Shown piece by piece: positions 11,742-22,250 of a stretch of DNA of 64,000 nt. Both the position numbers and the translations under genes were made by a program. The stretch is from Planococcus citri (lineage: Eukaryota; Arthropoda; Insecta; Hemiptera; Pseudococcidae), in NCBI RefSeq assembly GCF_950023065.1, contig NC_088679.1:2790001-2854000 (forward strand), read 5' to 3'. Below the pieces are notes generated by a model. It did no database searches, had not been told where the DNA came from, and was given only the letters and a program-made list of their open reading frames with translations. How positions within the stretch are numbered: the first letter of the stretch is position 1; the number at the start of each line of letters is the position of its first letter.

Positions 11742-12893
11742 GAACAAATTGTCTTATTAACGATTTTTGGATATTGCTTAATATCTACCTACGTATTGAC
11801 GACGACGACCATAAAGTGATTACATTAGAGTTTTGCGCGCAAAAACTCTAAAAAGTCTGCAAATTGCACAATTTAGTAGGAAAAATAAAGGAAAATAAAT
11901 GCATAAGGAATAAAAGAAAAGAAACAAATTAATGAATTAAACAAAATCTAAATTGAAAACGCACCAATCTTGAAAAAACTGAATGAAAACGAAAGAAATC
12001 AGATCAAATTAAAACCAAAACCAGGAAACAATTGTGAGAAAAGAAAATGTAAAAACAAAAACGTAGTTAACTTTTTTATAGGTAAACAAACTCAATCCTT
12101 AAAAAAAAAAAAAAAGAATGATGGAAATTGAAGTATTTGAAAATTAAAATAGAAGCTGAGAAAAAATTAATGCCCCAAGTGAGATAAAACAAATAGTTAG
12201 TTATGCTTGAAAAGGAATAAAAATGAATTCATGGTGAATAAATGAAAAAATGAGCAAAAAATAAAACAATGAAAAATGATAACAGAAAAGTTATGGGAAT
12301 TGATAAATTCAATAAAAAATGAGATACTTACAAGTATGAAAAAGGAATGAAAAAGAATAATTAATGTTGAAAATTTATGAATAAAAACAAGAAAAAAAAA
12401 TGATGATAATGATAAAAAATATAATAATAAATGTGAATTTAAACAAAGAAAAACTGAAAACAAAAAATGGAAACCTTGAGATAAAGGATTTTTTACATTG
12501 GAGAAAACCGTTGCCAGTTCATCAACAATTTTGAACTTTCAGGGGAAATGAAATATTTTCAACTTCCAGGGGGCGGAACACCCTATTATGTACTAAGTAT
12601 GAAAATAGAAAATTAACAAAAATTATTGCACTCAACAAAAACCCTCTATTTCATTCTACATAAAGATAAGCAACAATGAAGTGATTATATAAGTTAGATT
12701 TGTTTATGAATGGTACGAATGTAAATGTAAAATTTCAAGTGTCGAGACCGGTCGAGAGCAAAGATTCTCAAAATTTTTAAAATTATCGACTGAGATTACG
12801 AATTTTGAAGCAAAAATTCATTATCGAATGATATTTTTAAAAATAGTTATTAAAAAGTCTGTAAATTGCATAATTTAGTAGAAAAAATAATAG
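11430..12893. repeat. Diverged direct duplication flanking A-rich low-complexity DNA
   Basis: 'gaaaatagaaaattaa...attattgcact...caaaaaccctct' occurs at about 11442-11512 and again at about 12600-12650. 'aaaagtctgcaaattgcacaatttagtag' (about 11850-11880) recurs in diverged form at about 12853-12880. About 1.0-1.15 kb therefore seems duplicated or flanked by direct repeats. Between them, about 11875-12480 is a purine-biased, A-rich tract with many gaaaa/aaaat words and a 30-bp poly-A run at 11710-11739. Confidence 0.5.
11480..11580 (-). other. Candidate spliced exon (non-coding or 5' UTR)
   Basis: On the minus strand a long pyrimidine tract ends in TTTTTCATTGCAG immediately before 11580, and the segment ends at 11480 before GTAAGTGC, so both acceptor and donor are strong. 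All three frames contain stops in the first half. An ATG near the donor would open a frame of six codons (MKKRVF) leaving one extra base at the junction. It could be a 5' UTR exon with the start codon, a lncRNA exon, or chance. It lies on the same strand as the exon-like segments at 19107-19177 and 25796-25892. Confidence 0.35.
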
Positions 12894-13659
12894 TTAGGCT
12901 AAATTCTTTGTACTTAAGTAATTTTTCTATGGAAAGTAGGTACACAATTAAACTTGAAGAAATAGAATGATATTCCAAACGACTCAATTACCATAGGTAT
13001 TCAAAAAATGTATTTCATTTTAAAAATAACTTTACTGAATATTGTTAATGCGTTTTTACGATTTTTGCAGGAGTGAAAACACGTTTTTGTTTCTGCTTTT
13101 TCTCGCCATTTTTCAATCAAATTGCCAAACCTATTTTTATTACAGGGAAAGTCATTTTTAAGCAGGATTTTTTACCAAGAAATCATTTTAAATCAACAGC
13201 GTTTTGTTGTAAAAAGTTACTACTTTTGCAAAATCTGAAAAAATATCAGAATGTGCCACGAGACTGAATTTTTTGACTTTTGGAGGTTTTTTTAACAATT
13301 ATTAACTGATTCAATATGAGGTGATACAACAGTGGTTAAAAAAATTTGAAATTTGGCCAGTGCACTGTACATTTTCGATCTCGATAGTCGATCGGTGGTG
13401 ACTTCGACCCATACTAGAATTTTCAGAACACTTCTTCGAATCTCTAGTTTTGCAAAAATTCAATAGAACGGTTCCAATGAGAATTCAGCATCTACAAGAT
13501 GCCATTTTGATCAATTTATGCCCAATTTCTCGAAATCTGTTTCAAATCACTATTTTCATTACTACAAGGAACGTAGGTCTAGGTATTCAAACTGGCAGAA
13601 AAATTCTGAACCATAACAAACCTATAGATCGAAACGCAAATCAAAGACAAAGTGTCCAT

Positions 13660-14454
13660 AATTGGGTAAAATTGTCAAAAAATATCCAGGCTCGATTTTT
13701 TGCCAAAATTTTCAAATAGTCCTGGTTTTGCCAAGATTGTTCAAAAAAATTGCAAAACGGTCGAAAAATTCCCCTTTTTTGTTAAAATTGTCAGCGTGTG
13801 TCAATTTTTGGCGAATTGGCGAAAAGTTGTAATATTTTTTTCGTCAAAACTCTCAGGAAGTACATAGTTTCTTGACAGAATGGCCAAATAGTCATCATTT
13901 TTGCAAAAATTGCTACGAAATAAAGTGTTCAAAAGGCGTTGATTTTTGCTGTTTGCCCGTCTAAAAAAACCTCCCTTTACTATAAAATTACTCAACAGAA
14001 GTCCTTTTTTTGCCAAATTTGTCTGCGTCAAAGTGTCAACTTTTAAAAAAAAGAATGTCAAAAATCGTCAATTTTTGACAAATTAATCAAACAGTGCAGT
14101 GCCAATTTTTGCACATAATTGTCAAAAAGTGTCCATTTTTGGTAAAATTGTCAAAAAAAGCCAATTTTTGTCAAAATTGTCTAAAAATTGTGTTCTTGGC
14201 TCTTGGCAAGATTGCCCAAAAGTCCTTATTTTGCCATAATTGTGAAAAAGTTTCCGTTTTATGCCAAAATTATCAGAAAGTGGTTTTTTGATAAAATAGT
14301 CAAATGGTCGTAATTTTTACCAAAATTGCTGAGAAAGTGTGTTTTTTTTTTTTTTGCCAAAACGTCCAAAAAGCACTGATTTTTTTGCTTTTCCGGCCTA
14401 AAAGATCCTATTTTTGTTCCAAAATTACTAAACAAACTTCCTGAACTGAAAACT
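13660..14454. repeat. Degenerate short-period array of 'tttttgccaaaattgtcaaaaagt'
   Basis: Phrases such as 'ttttgccaaaattgtcaaaa' recur roughly every 25-45 bp with much variation. The array is cut at about 14454 by the LINE copy and resumes at about 17431 with the same phrases in the same orientation, including a near-repeat of 'gtgtcaacttttaaaaaa' and 'agaatgtcaaaa'. The LINE therefore inserted into a pre-existing array. Open frames within it are composition artefacts. Confidence 0.65.
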
Positions 14455-14684
14455 GAACTGAAAATATTTATTTAAAGACACCCAACATCTAGGCTTTTAG
14501 CATCTACAGTAATTACATACATTAGAACACATACCTACATTTAAATTTTTAAATTAATTAACTAAATCACCAACATAGATTAATAATGAAATACATAACA
14601 ATGGTAATGGGAAAACATATCTATCAAATTAATGACAATTAAAGAAGAAAAAAAGTTTCAAATATCATTAAATATGAATGTGGC

Positions 14685-15496
14685 AATTTGAAAACGATAC
14701 TTGGCCATCGCCATAGATTGGGTTGTGGAATTTTGCAAAATTTACAGCTGTTTGAAGTGAACAACCTCTAAACCACGTCGCAAAAATGAAAGTTGAAAAT
14801 TACTTCTTTGAGGAATATTCACCTCCTCAAGACATCTTAGAGTCTCCTCACCATTTCTACTCCCCAGATTCGATTCCCAGGGATCTTTACTTCATTCTCA
14901 GATGGTTTTTACCTGAAAATTAACATCCTTTGCATTTTTCAGGACGATTGAAGAACCTCCACTGAAATTTTGAAGAAGTCACCTCTGAGAGGGGAAAAAC
15001 CGGTTTCCTAAAGGGGGAAATTGAGAATAAATATGATGTACTGAGTTGAAGGAAGATTACTCTGATAAATAATGAGGTCAATCTCCTTTAAAAATTATTT
15101 TTTACTCACCTCAGAGGAGGTTTCCTCACAGCCACTTAGTAACAAGATTCTCATGGCCTACTTTTTGTGAGGTTTTGATCTCTTGATCTTCCTCAAATAT
15201 TTCCTTACCTCTTTTAAACATCATGTTTGGCCTTTTAAGACATTTTCCTCTCCCCCAACTCAAATTCTGATGTCTTTGACTCAAAGATCCTCCTCAAGTC
15301 ACTCCTCAAAGTTTCAAGACGTGGTTTTAAAAGTTGTTCACTTCAAACAGCTGTAAAACTCGCTAAATTCACCCGACCAACTTGAAATGTTGCATAGTAC
15401 TAGAGAATCCACTCCTCTTTCAAATGAGACTGCGTTTGTTGTTTTGGTGTTACCACAAATCACAACCCAATCTATGGCCAAATCATTTTCAAATTA
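14685..15496. repeat. Outer inverted repeat around the 609-bp element
   Basis: 'aatttgaaaacga...ttggcc' plus 'ccatagattgggttgtg' (about 14685-14727) is repeated inverted at about 15462-15496, outside the TIRs of the element at 14745-15353. The right copy belongs to the start of the LINE 3' UTR, so the left copy is an inverted duplicate of LINE sequence. The right side has about 90 bp more between the two inverted segments. It may mark a larger TIR or an insertion-linked rearrangement. Confidence 0.6.
14745..15353. mobile_element. 609-bp non-autonomous TIR element, TA target
   Basis: The ends are CAGCTGTTTGAAGTGAACAA, inverted at the right end, and extend with mismatches to about 38 bp up to 'ccacgtc'. 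Each end is preceded by TA (14743-14744 and 15354-15355), as in Tc1/mariner/pogo elements. The interior carries many 'cctc' words (for example around 14821-14860 and 15290-15310) and no transposase frame. It sits in the 3' UTR of the decayed LINE. Confidence 0.75.
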
Positions 15497-16170
15497 CCGC
15501 ACCTCGTAGGTTGGAAACTTTCAAGAAAGTGAATAATTTTTTGCATAGGTCTTCATCATCTCCGTTCAGGTCGTCATATTTGAAGCCTATTCCCAGTATA
15601 TTTTCAACATTTGTTTTGTATATAAAATACACGAGTCCAATATGTGTTGAATCGTTGTGTTTACATTGCAACATGGGCATTTTTTTTAGAGATTTTTCTG
15701 TGAAAAATGAGCTGTGGGTAAATGAGGTGTGGCCTATTCGTATCCTGGCTAAAATTACTACTTCCTGTCTGCTTAAACGGCATGAGGTGACAGGATTTGG
15801 TGGTATGATGTTTTTATATGACTCAATTCTTTCTTTAATATCGTTCAAGTTGGCAGGATCAATATTTTCAGAGGCTAGCAACTCCCTAGTACCATTACCA
15901 AAAGATTTGTAGGTGGAGTACTGCTTTTCTAGGCTTGAATGAAAAATCTTGAAGTAATTCATGTGACTCCGATTTGTGGTGATCTTTATGAAGTATTCTA
16001 GAGCAAGACAGTTTCTTCTTTTTTGTAGTGTGGTGGTGCCTATTTCGGATTTATAAGTTTTGATATGGGACTTGTGCGGAAAGCGTCTATGCAGAGACAA
16101 AGAGCATGATTTCTGATGGAATTTAGTTTGTTTAGTTCTGATTCGGCAGCTGAATTATAGATGATTGATC
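15489..16170 (-). pseudogene. LINE C-terminal coding remnant
   Basis: The frame covering 16100-15489 (203 codons) and the adjacent frame up to 16170 encode the end of a LINE ORF2. From N to C these are an AFRTSP segment, a QKRRNCLALEYFIK stretch, then, after an apparent loss of the RNase H domain, LSRQEVVILARIRIGHTSFTHS, the conserved tail motif. The following zinc-knuckle-like region keeps only QCKHND of its usual cysteines. The stop is TGA near 15489. The opposite-strand frame 15382-15912 is an antisense shadow. Confidence 0.8.
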
Positions 16171-17316
16171 GGGCATATACAATTTGGGCACATTCTCACA
16201 CCTGGCATACAAACTGGGCACACTGCTAGAAATCGCCCTCTAATGACACATACAAATTGGGCACATACAAACTGGGCACACTAGAAAAAAAAGAACGAAA
16301 AGAGCACATACAAACTGGGCACACAGGAAAGAATGAACCTCGCATTTAAAACTTTTATTTAAAAACTTGAATGTAAAAAATGTAGGAACCATTCACACAA
16401 TAACATTTTAAAAATATGTACTTGGTCGTATTGTTGGCTCTTCGATCGCTTTATGTTTTGCTGATGCACTAATCAACGCTCGTTCACAATTTTCTTTGGT
16501 ATAAGGTGGATGGTTGTGCTCATTTGGATGTTTGGTAATTACACACGTGGTCCCCATGGTCCCCATAGTTTTCAGATTCGAAGAGCACTTCCTGTTCGCA
16601 CACCGCCAATGCTGTTCTCCAGTCAATTTCAGCAATCGTCCCTTGGTAAATTTAAAATTACCATACCACAAAACGTCTTTTTCACGCACTGATTTCGATA
16701 AAACGACATGTTCACTCATTTTAAAAGAATTTTCGAATAAGAATAAATACAGAACACACTTCGAAGCTCTCGTAATTGATACTAACATACTGACAATAGG
16801 TAAATATGGTGATGAATACGAAAAATGTAATGCAGATGAGCATTTGTTATCAAAATTTCAGCTGAAAATTGATTTACCTAGGTAGTGAGTTCATTGTCGC
16901 AACTAACTTACGCATAAAAACGCAAGTAGGTACCTAGTTCAGGTAGGTACTTACTCTAATACAGATAATATGGATGGATGTGAGTTTAATTCTGTGTATG
17001 TAAGTACATGAATTACCAGAGTACCTACCTCCTTTTTTGATAAGTACATATCTGCTTTGGATGAAATCTATTATGTCTATTTTACCTATTTGATTATTTT
17101 CTAGTGTGTCGAAATAGTATGGCTTCTTTTCGATTTCGTTCATTTTGTCTGATGTGCCCAATTTGTATGTGTTCCTTTCAATTTCGTTTGCTCATTCTAA
17201 TGTGCCCAATTTGTATGTGTTCCTTTCGTTCTTTTTTTCTTATGTGCCCAGTTTGTATGTGTCATTACTGACCCCCTGGTGTGCTTGCTTATCTTGTGCC
17301 CAAATTGTATATGCCC
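16171..17316. mobile_element. Compact FLYWCH-encoding MULE-like DNA transposon
   Basis: The ends are perfect inverted repeats of 22 bp beginning GGGCATATACAATTTGGGCA. Behind them the arms continue for about 150-170 bp as an inverted pair made of short repeats of 'acatacaaa(c/t)tgggcaca': four internal copies on the left at about 16205, 16247, 16264 and 16304, and three on the right, inverted, at about 17153, 17200 and 17243, plus the terminal ones. An 'aagaacgaaaggaacacata'-like phrase is also shared inverted. The body encodes one FLYWCH zinc-finger protein on the minus strand and nothing else of size. FLYWCH domains are known at the N terminus of MULE-type (Phantom-like) transposases in animals. 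An 8-bp duplication fits MULE (8-10 bp) as well as hAT. At 1.1 kb it cannot hold a full transposase, so it is probably a deletion derivative or a minimal non-autonomous element that kept the DNA-binding domain. Confidence 0.85.
16408..16719 (-). CDS. FLYWCH-type zinc-finger protein of the MULE-like element
   Basis: The open frame runs from 16788 to 16408. The likely start is the ATG at 16719-16717 (giving about 103 residues, beginning MSEHVVLSK), because the 23 residues before it look like untranslated sequence and the domain begins soon after. Counting from the upstream ATG, the domain spans roughly residues 38-94. It has a W-Y-G-N-F segment, KG, then W61-x-C63-x4-C68 and the closing H91-x-H93, which are the zinc ligands and aromatic core of the FLYWCH fold. 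The last 30 residues are lysine and alanine rich with no further domain. There are no internal stops although the surrounding LINE is decayed, so the insertion is younger than the LINE or the frame is maintained. The expected role is binding transposon ends or other DNA. No catalytic DDE domain is present. Confidence 0.75.
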   Translation of the reverse strand: MSEHVVLSKSVREKDVLWYGNFKFTKGRLLKLTGEQHWRCANRKCSSNLKTMGTMGTTCVITKHPNEHNHPPYTKENCERALISASAKHKAIEEPTIRPSTYF

Positions 17317-17430
17317 GATTGATCCGTAGTCAATAATGGATGGGAGGTGGCTTGAAAATATAATTATGTAATAATGCCCATCTATCTGCACCCCATCTGG
17401 TATGACTAATTTTTTTGAGGATGTTTATAC
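17317..17430 (-). pseudogene. LINE reverse-transcriptase remnant upstream of the MULE-like element
   Basis: On the minus strand this short piece encodes a WGADR..LL segment and, after a one-base frameshift near 17350, IIDYGSI, which is the conserved region after the RT fingers of Jockey/I/R1-like LINEs. It joins to the remnant at 15489-16170 across the inserted element. Confidence 0.7.
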
Positions 17431-17870
17431 CGAACCTGCTAGAAACTTTTTTTTTTGCCAAATTGACCAGCGTCAAAAAGTGTCAATTTTACAAAAAAGA
17501 ATGTCAAAAAGCATCAATTTTCGGCAAAATAATCCGGAAATCCTCATTTTTTAGCACAATTGTCAAAAAGTGTCCATTTTTTGCACAATTGTCAAAAACT
17601 TGTGTTCTTGACAAGATTGTCTAAAAAATCCTGATTTTGTCAAAATTATCAAAAAATTTCCGCTTCAAGTTAAAATTTTCATGAAGTAGTTTTTTGATGA
17701 AAACAGTCCAAATGGTCCTAATTTTTGCCAAAATTGCTGAGAAATTTTTGATTTTTTTGCCAGAACGTCCAAAAAACATAATTTTTGCTTTGCCTGCCTA
17801 AAAAGATCCTGTTTTTTTTATCAAATTGCTTAAGAGATTTTTTTTGTAAAATTTCATTTTTCTCCCAAAT
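17431..17870. repeat. Degenerate 'gccaaaattgtcaaaaagt' array, continuation
   Basis: This is the same short-period family as 13660-14454, resuming after the LINE with closely similar phrases ('gcgtcaaaaagtgtcaattt', 'ccaaaattgctgagaaattt'). No coding potential. Confidence 0.65.
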
Positions 17871-17939
17871 TCTTTTATTATTTTTCAGTTTTATGGCAAT
17901 TTTTCGATGGTTTTGAAATTTTCTTTGAGGGAACTTCGA

Positions 17940-19100
17940 AGGCATAACATTACCCCCCCCCCACCCACCCAAAAAATGCATATAAAAAATCGTTTTTTTT
18001 TTCAACTGATAATAATTTTAGCCAAAATTTTCCACTCGACAAACGAAATTCCACAGTGGCGCTACACAAACCACCCACAAACACACATGTTCCATACTCC
18101 ACAAAAAAAAACCACTCCAGCGCTAATCCAATCACCGTACTAATCCCCATTTAACGCGCAACCCCTTAAACAGCAGCATCCAACTCATAAACACCTTTAA
18201 TCAAAACACTCACTCGGCACATATTAAAATACATAAACATACGTTCTAGTACAATAGATACACTAGACAATCGTCACACTCGAACAAACATCGTCGATCG
18301 TATTGTTATTCTAATCCAGCACCAAAATCAGTATACACAAACACACCAGCTTTAGATACAGACTATACACACACAAAAAAAACCTCCTTTAAAATCCATA
18401 ATATTCATAACCGAAACAAACCCGAATCATTTGATTATTTCAACACGAGGTTATTTAACTCTTGACGAACACGAGTTATCGAGGATGCAAAAAAAAAAAA
18501 AGAGTGAGAGAGAGCGAGAGCGAGAACCGAAGAGGAGCATCCAGCATCAGTCAAATACATTATTTAGCTCCCATTGGTGTTTTCCTTACATCCCTCGGGT
18601 GTGATTTGGTTGTTTTCTTGCACCGTTTCGTATCCCTTATATGCGTTTGTGCGCCTTTGCTAGGTACATACATACGAGTTACGTTATATTCGCGCTTCGA
18701 TGACCATTATATTCACATCTGTCCATTTATAGAGCAGAGGCCCCCGAATTTCTACTGTATATATCGTCGCTATGCGCTCGGCCTGCGAGTACAATGCTAT
18801 CTGCATCTAAAATTTTACGATACGATAAATGTACCGTCGCGGTGTGTTTCGAATCGCGCACATGTTACGTTTAAAAACTAAATCAAGATGCACCGTATAA
18901 CCATAATTGTCATCGTTCAACACCACCCAAATATTTAATGAATTATTTTAAATAGATTTTTCGCGATAAGCTACTACTCGTACGAGTACAAGTGCAACGA
19001 AGGGGTGAAAATCACGTGAGGGATGACGACTTCGATAACGTCCTATATAAATGTATTAACGAGTTCTGATTGAATTCGGGTTGTAAATAATTGTAATTCG
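17940..19100. other. Apparently unique sequence, no gene recognised
   Basis: After a C-run near 17951-17970 the sequence shows no match to repeats in the window and has more CG dinucleotides around 18440-18880. The 139-codon plus frame at 18462-18881 begins in a purine-rich stretch, has no recognisable domain and is probably chance. The region could be unique intron adjoining the exon-like segment at 19107-19177. Confidence 0.4.
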
Positions 19101-19106
19101 ACTTAC

Positions 19107-19177
19107 CTCGATAATCAACCAGCACCATCGTCGACGGGGAATTTCCATTTTCAAACGTCCGCACAGCAAAGAGCCAC
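19107..19177 (-). other. Candidate spliced exon, 71 nt
   Basis: On the minus strand the segment is preceded by TCGTTACAG and followed by GTAAGTCG, a near-consensus donor. Two frames are open. One (one base, then 23 codons) reads WLFAVRTFENGNSPSTMVLV and on; the other (two bases, then 23 codons) reads GSLLCGRLKMEIPRRRWCW and on. Neither is a family I recognise. The 5' edge has the same AG/GTGGCT start as the segment at 25892. Because that segment ends in phase 0, which would run into a stop here, the two cannot be joined directly as coding exons. Confidence 0.4.
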
Positions 19178-19628
19178 CTGTAACGATTACAAAATCATTT
19201 AAATCATCCGCGAACAAATTCCCAAATGTGTGTACTTAATGATCGATATCTGTAAGAATAATCGAAACGTGCGGCTCATTAGTTTACAGTTCAACCTTTG
19301 AAATCGACTTTGGCTGAAAATTTTGCTGCTCAGATGTCAGTAATTTTCAGATATTTTCCTACTTATATTTCATCATATTAAATTATTCTCCAATTTGAAA
19401 AAATGTACTTACCCATTAAAATTAGAGTACCAGAAAAAAATCAGAGGTTTGTCATTTTGTGGAAATCACCAATTTTTTTGAACGAAATTACAAAATATGA
19501 AAAAAATTGACGAATTTGATCTATAATTCAGGTTCATGATGTAGTTGGGTGTATTTCTTAATAATATTGTGAGAAAAAAATTCGATCAAAATTGATTGGC
19601 TGAAAAAATTTCAGAACATTTTAATAGG

Positions 19629-19656
19629 TCATCATCATCATTATCATCATCATCAA
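19629..19656 (+). repeat. (TCA)n microsatellite
   Basis: About nine imperfect TCA/TTA units are visible. Confidence 0.85.
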
Positions 19657-21014
19657 CATTTTATTATTTTTACTTTTCCTCATGGTGGATGATTCTTTTT
19701 TTGAGGGGACAGGACAGGAGGGGGAAGGGGATAAGGGTGATGTAGTTATTTGAAATGGTGACCGGGCTTACAGATCACAAAGAACCAACTCTAAAATCCC
19801 AGCTGAGAGCCAATTCGCCTTTCTTACTTTCACTATGCTCTTCAGAACGAAAATCATTATGTAGACGACCTCATCGAGGGTGCAAAAATTTTGTGAAAAA
19901 TTCAAATAATTCACCAAACACGTGTTCTCTTTGTGTTCGGTAATCATGCTATCATGTCTTTTGGAGGGGGTGGGGGGTGGTGCAAACTCTCAGAGTCACC
20001 ATAAGGCCCTCGAAGCACTCTAGGAGCGCTTGCTTAACTAGTGGCCATTCAAGTTAGGACAAGCCACACCCTAATCTTGGTACTGTGATTTTTGTGATGT
20101 TTAGCTCAACGCATTTGGCTGCCAGAGCTTTCATTGTTCATACAAAGTCTCCTATCGTCGGCATGTCCTTGTGTCGTTCTTTGGTTACTGCATATAAAAC
20201 GTAATTCCCTTTGCTGTATATCTCCACCACATCTCCCTCTTTGGCACCCCTCGACTTTAGAGTGTCAATGTTGCTGAAGGCTCGCCTGAATAAGACTGCA
20301 ATGCACTAACTTATCTTGAAGTTCCAGCTAACACAATGCACTAAGGCATACTCAGGGATTTGCCATATTAGGTCATCTTCAATTTCTTCTATCATAAACA
20401 CCCCACAATAATTCAGAACACGCGAGTGATTATTTTCAGGATGCTTGAAAAAGTTGTCATGCAACCGATCAAAATCCATTAAAATTTTAGTACATAGAAA
20501 ATCAAAAATCGATATAAAAACTTGTTTGGAACACTTTTAAAGAATTTTGAGCCCAAATTAAGGTCTTGAATTTTCGGAGTTTTCAAAAAATGTCCCATGT
20601 GCTTGTCAAAATCAGCACCTAAAATTTCACTGAAAATCAAAAATACCAATAAATACTTTTTTAAAATGAATTTTAAACAATTTTGAGTCCAAACTTGGCC
20701 CATGATTTAAGAGATTTTTTTAAAAAAGGTGTCTTGCAACCTTTTAAAAATCAGAAGTAAGTCGAATTTTCGACAGAAAATCAAAAATCTCTAGAAATTA
20801 ACACTTACGATAATTTTTGAAAAAATTTGAACCAAAACATGGAACCAACATGATTTTTTCAACTCTTTTTGATAGGTCACATGACACCTTTTTCAAAAAT
20901 TCCCAACATTATGGCCCAAATTTGAGATAAGAGTTCTTTAAAAAATATTTAAAAAAGTTTTGACGACAATTTTTGTTTTTTCCTGAAATTATTGTGACTT
21001 ACTAATTTGAAATA

Positions 21015-22250
21015 GCCCAGGCAAATAGCAGAAAAAAATAGGCGAACCCCTAACATAATTACAAACCAAAGTTTTTTTTTGGTGAATATTATCTAGGGTG
21101 GTGTGCTGAACAACATACTAAAAGTCCCCGCCCCTACCCCACGAGCTACCCCCCCCCACAGTAGATCAAAGCCCCCCAAAATCAGTTTTTCATCAAGAAC
21201 TCCTGAAATATTGAATTTTGAGTAAAATGAGCCCAGTGATCATTTCATCTCCTCCCCAATACCTATCAAATGAGCTATCGACCAACTCCCTAGCCTCAAG
21301 GGGGTGGCGCTACGACCCCTCAAAGTGATGTGATTTCAATAATTTTACATTTTATGATTTGGGACTTGTAACCTGTTCTAATTGATAAAATGAAGTCAAA
21401 CTTGGGGAATGGGATTCTTTTGAGAGCTAGAGTTGACCTCTGGAGTGGGGAGGGTCAAAGTTGAAAGTTACAGAAAAGTCATTTTTTTGGAGGGGCATAA
21501 CATGACCCCAAATGGATGAAAATGGTCCAAAATCATACCATCGGACAGTACCCTATCTGTGATCAATATATCCAAATTTCAGCTTCCTAGGTCATCCCCA
21601 CCCCATTTAAAGCGGAATTAAGCTAAAAAATCTCCTTATTTTGCCCCTATTTTCGGTTTTTTCCATCTTAAAAGAAGTGGGGATGACCTAGGAAGCTGAA
21701 ATTTGGATATGTTAATCACAGATAGGGTACTGTCCGATGGTATGATTTCGGATCCTTTTCATCCATTTGGGGTCATGTTATGCCCCTCCAAAAAAATGAC
21801 CTTTCTGTAATTTTCAACTTTGACCCGCCCCACTCCAGAGGTCAACTCTAGCACCCAAAACAATCCCATTCCCCAAATTTGACTTCATTTTATCAATTAG
21901 GACAGGTTACAAGTCCCAAATCATAAAATGTAAAACTATTGAAATCACATCACTTTGAGGGGTCGTAGCGCCACCCCCCTTGAGACTAGGGAGTTGGTCG
22001 ATAGCTCATTTGATAGGTATTGGAGAGGAGATGAAATGATCACTGGGCTCATTTTACTCAAAATTCAATATTTCAGGAGTTCTTAATGAAAAACTGATTT
22101 TGGGGGGCTTTGATCTACTGTGGGGGGGTTAGCTCGTGGGGTAGGGGCGGGGACTTTTAGTATGTTATTCAGCACACCACCCTAGACAATATTCACCAAA
22201 AAAACCTTTGTTTGTAATTATGTTTGGGTCAAATTGCATATTGACTGGGC
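21015..22250. mobile_element. 1.24-kb palindromic (fold-back) element, TA target
   Basis: The left arm (about 21052-21604) and the right arm (about 21677-22224) are near-perfect inverted copies of about 550 bp with a spacer of about 72 bp. Diverged outer ends carry GCCCAG at both termini. TA flanks both sides (21013-21014 and 22251-22252), and the surrounding array continues smoothly when the element is discounted, which supports true insertion boundaries. There is no coding frame. The arms differ at only a few positions, so the copy is recent or kept alike by gene conversion. A transcript across it would form a very long hairpin. Confidence 0.85.

Larger units (their letters stand above)
16163..17324. 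repeat. 8-bp target-site duplication GATTGATC
   Basis: GATTGATC occurs at 16163-16170 and 17317-17324, directly outside the TIRs of the MULE-like element. Discounting the element and one copy re-joins the LINE coding frame around the DYGS motif without a shift, which independently confirms the boundaries. Confidence 0.93.
14455..17430 (-). mobile_element. Decayed LINE (Jockey/I/R1-like), 5'-truncated, host to two insertions
   Basis: The interval is bounded on both sides by the same degenerate array. Read on the minus strand, the coding remnant starts at about 17430 with a WGADR...LL segment and a DYGS motif, is interrupted by the MULE-like element, and continues at 16170 with the C-terminal part of the reverse transcriptase region (a CLCIDAFRTSP motif). 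It ends at 15489 after a region with RIRIGHTSFTHS, the usual C-terminal signature after RNase H. The RNase H core expected before that signature is missing, and frameshifts are visible near 17350 and 16050. The 3' UTR holds a second inserted element, and an AATAAA signal lies at 14472-14467 near the 3' end. The copy cannot be functional. Confidence 0.8.

Noticed and set aside
15382..15912. 176-codon plus-strand open frame
   Set aside because: It is antisense to the LINE C-terminal remnant, whose motifs are clear on the minus strand, and its first part lies in a TIR element.
18462..18881. 139-codon plus-strand open frame
   Set aside because: It starts in a purine-rich simple stretch, has no recognisable domain and no splice support; length alone is not sufficient.
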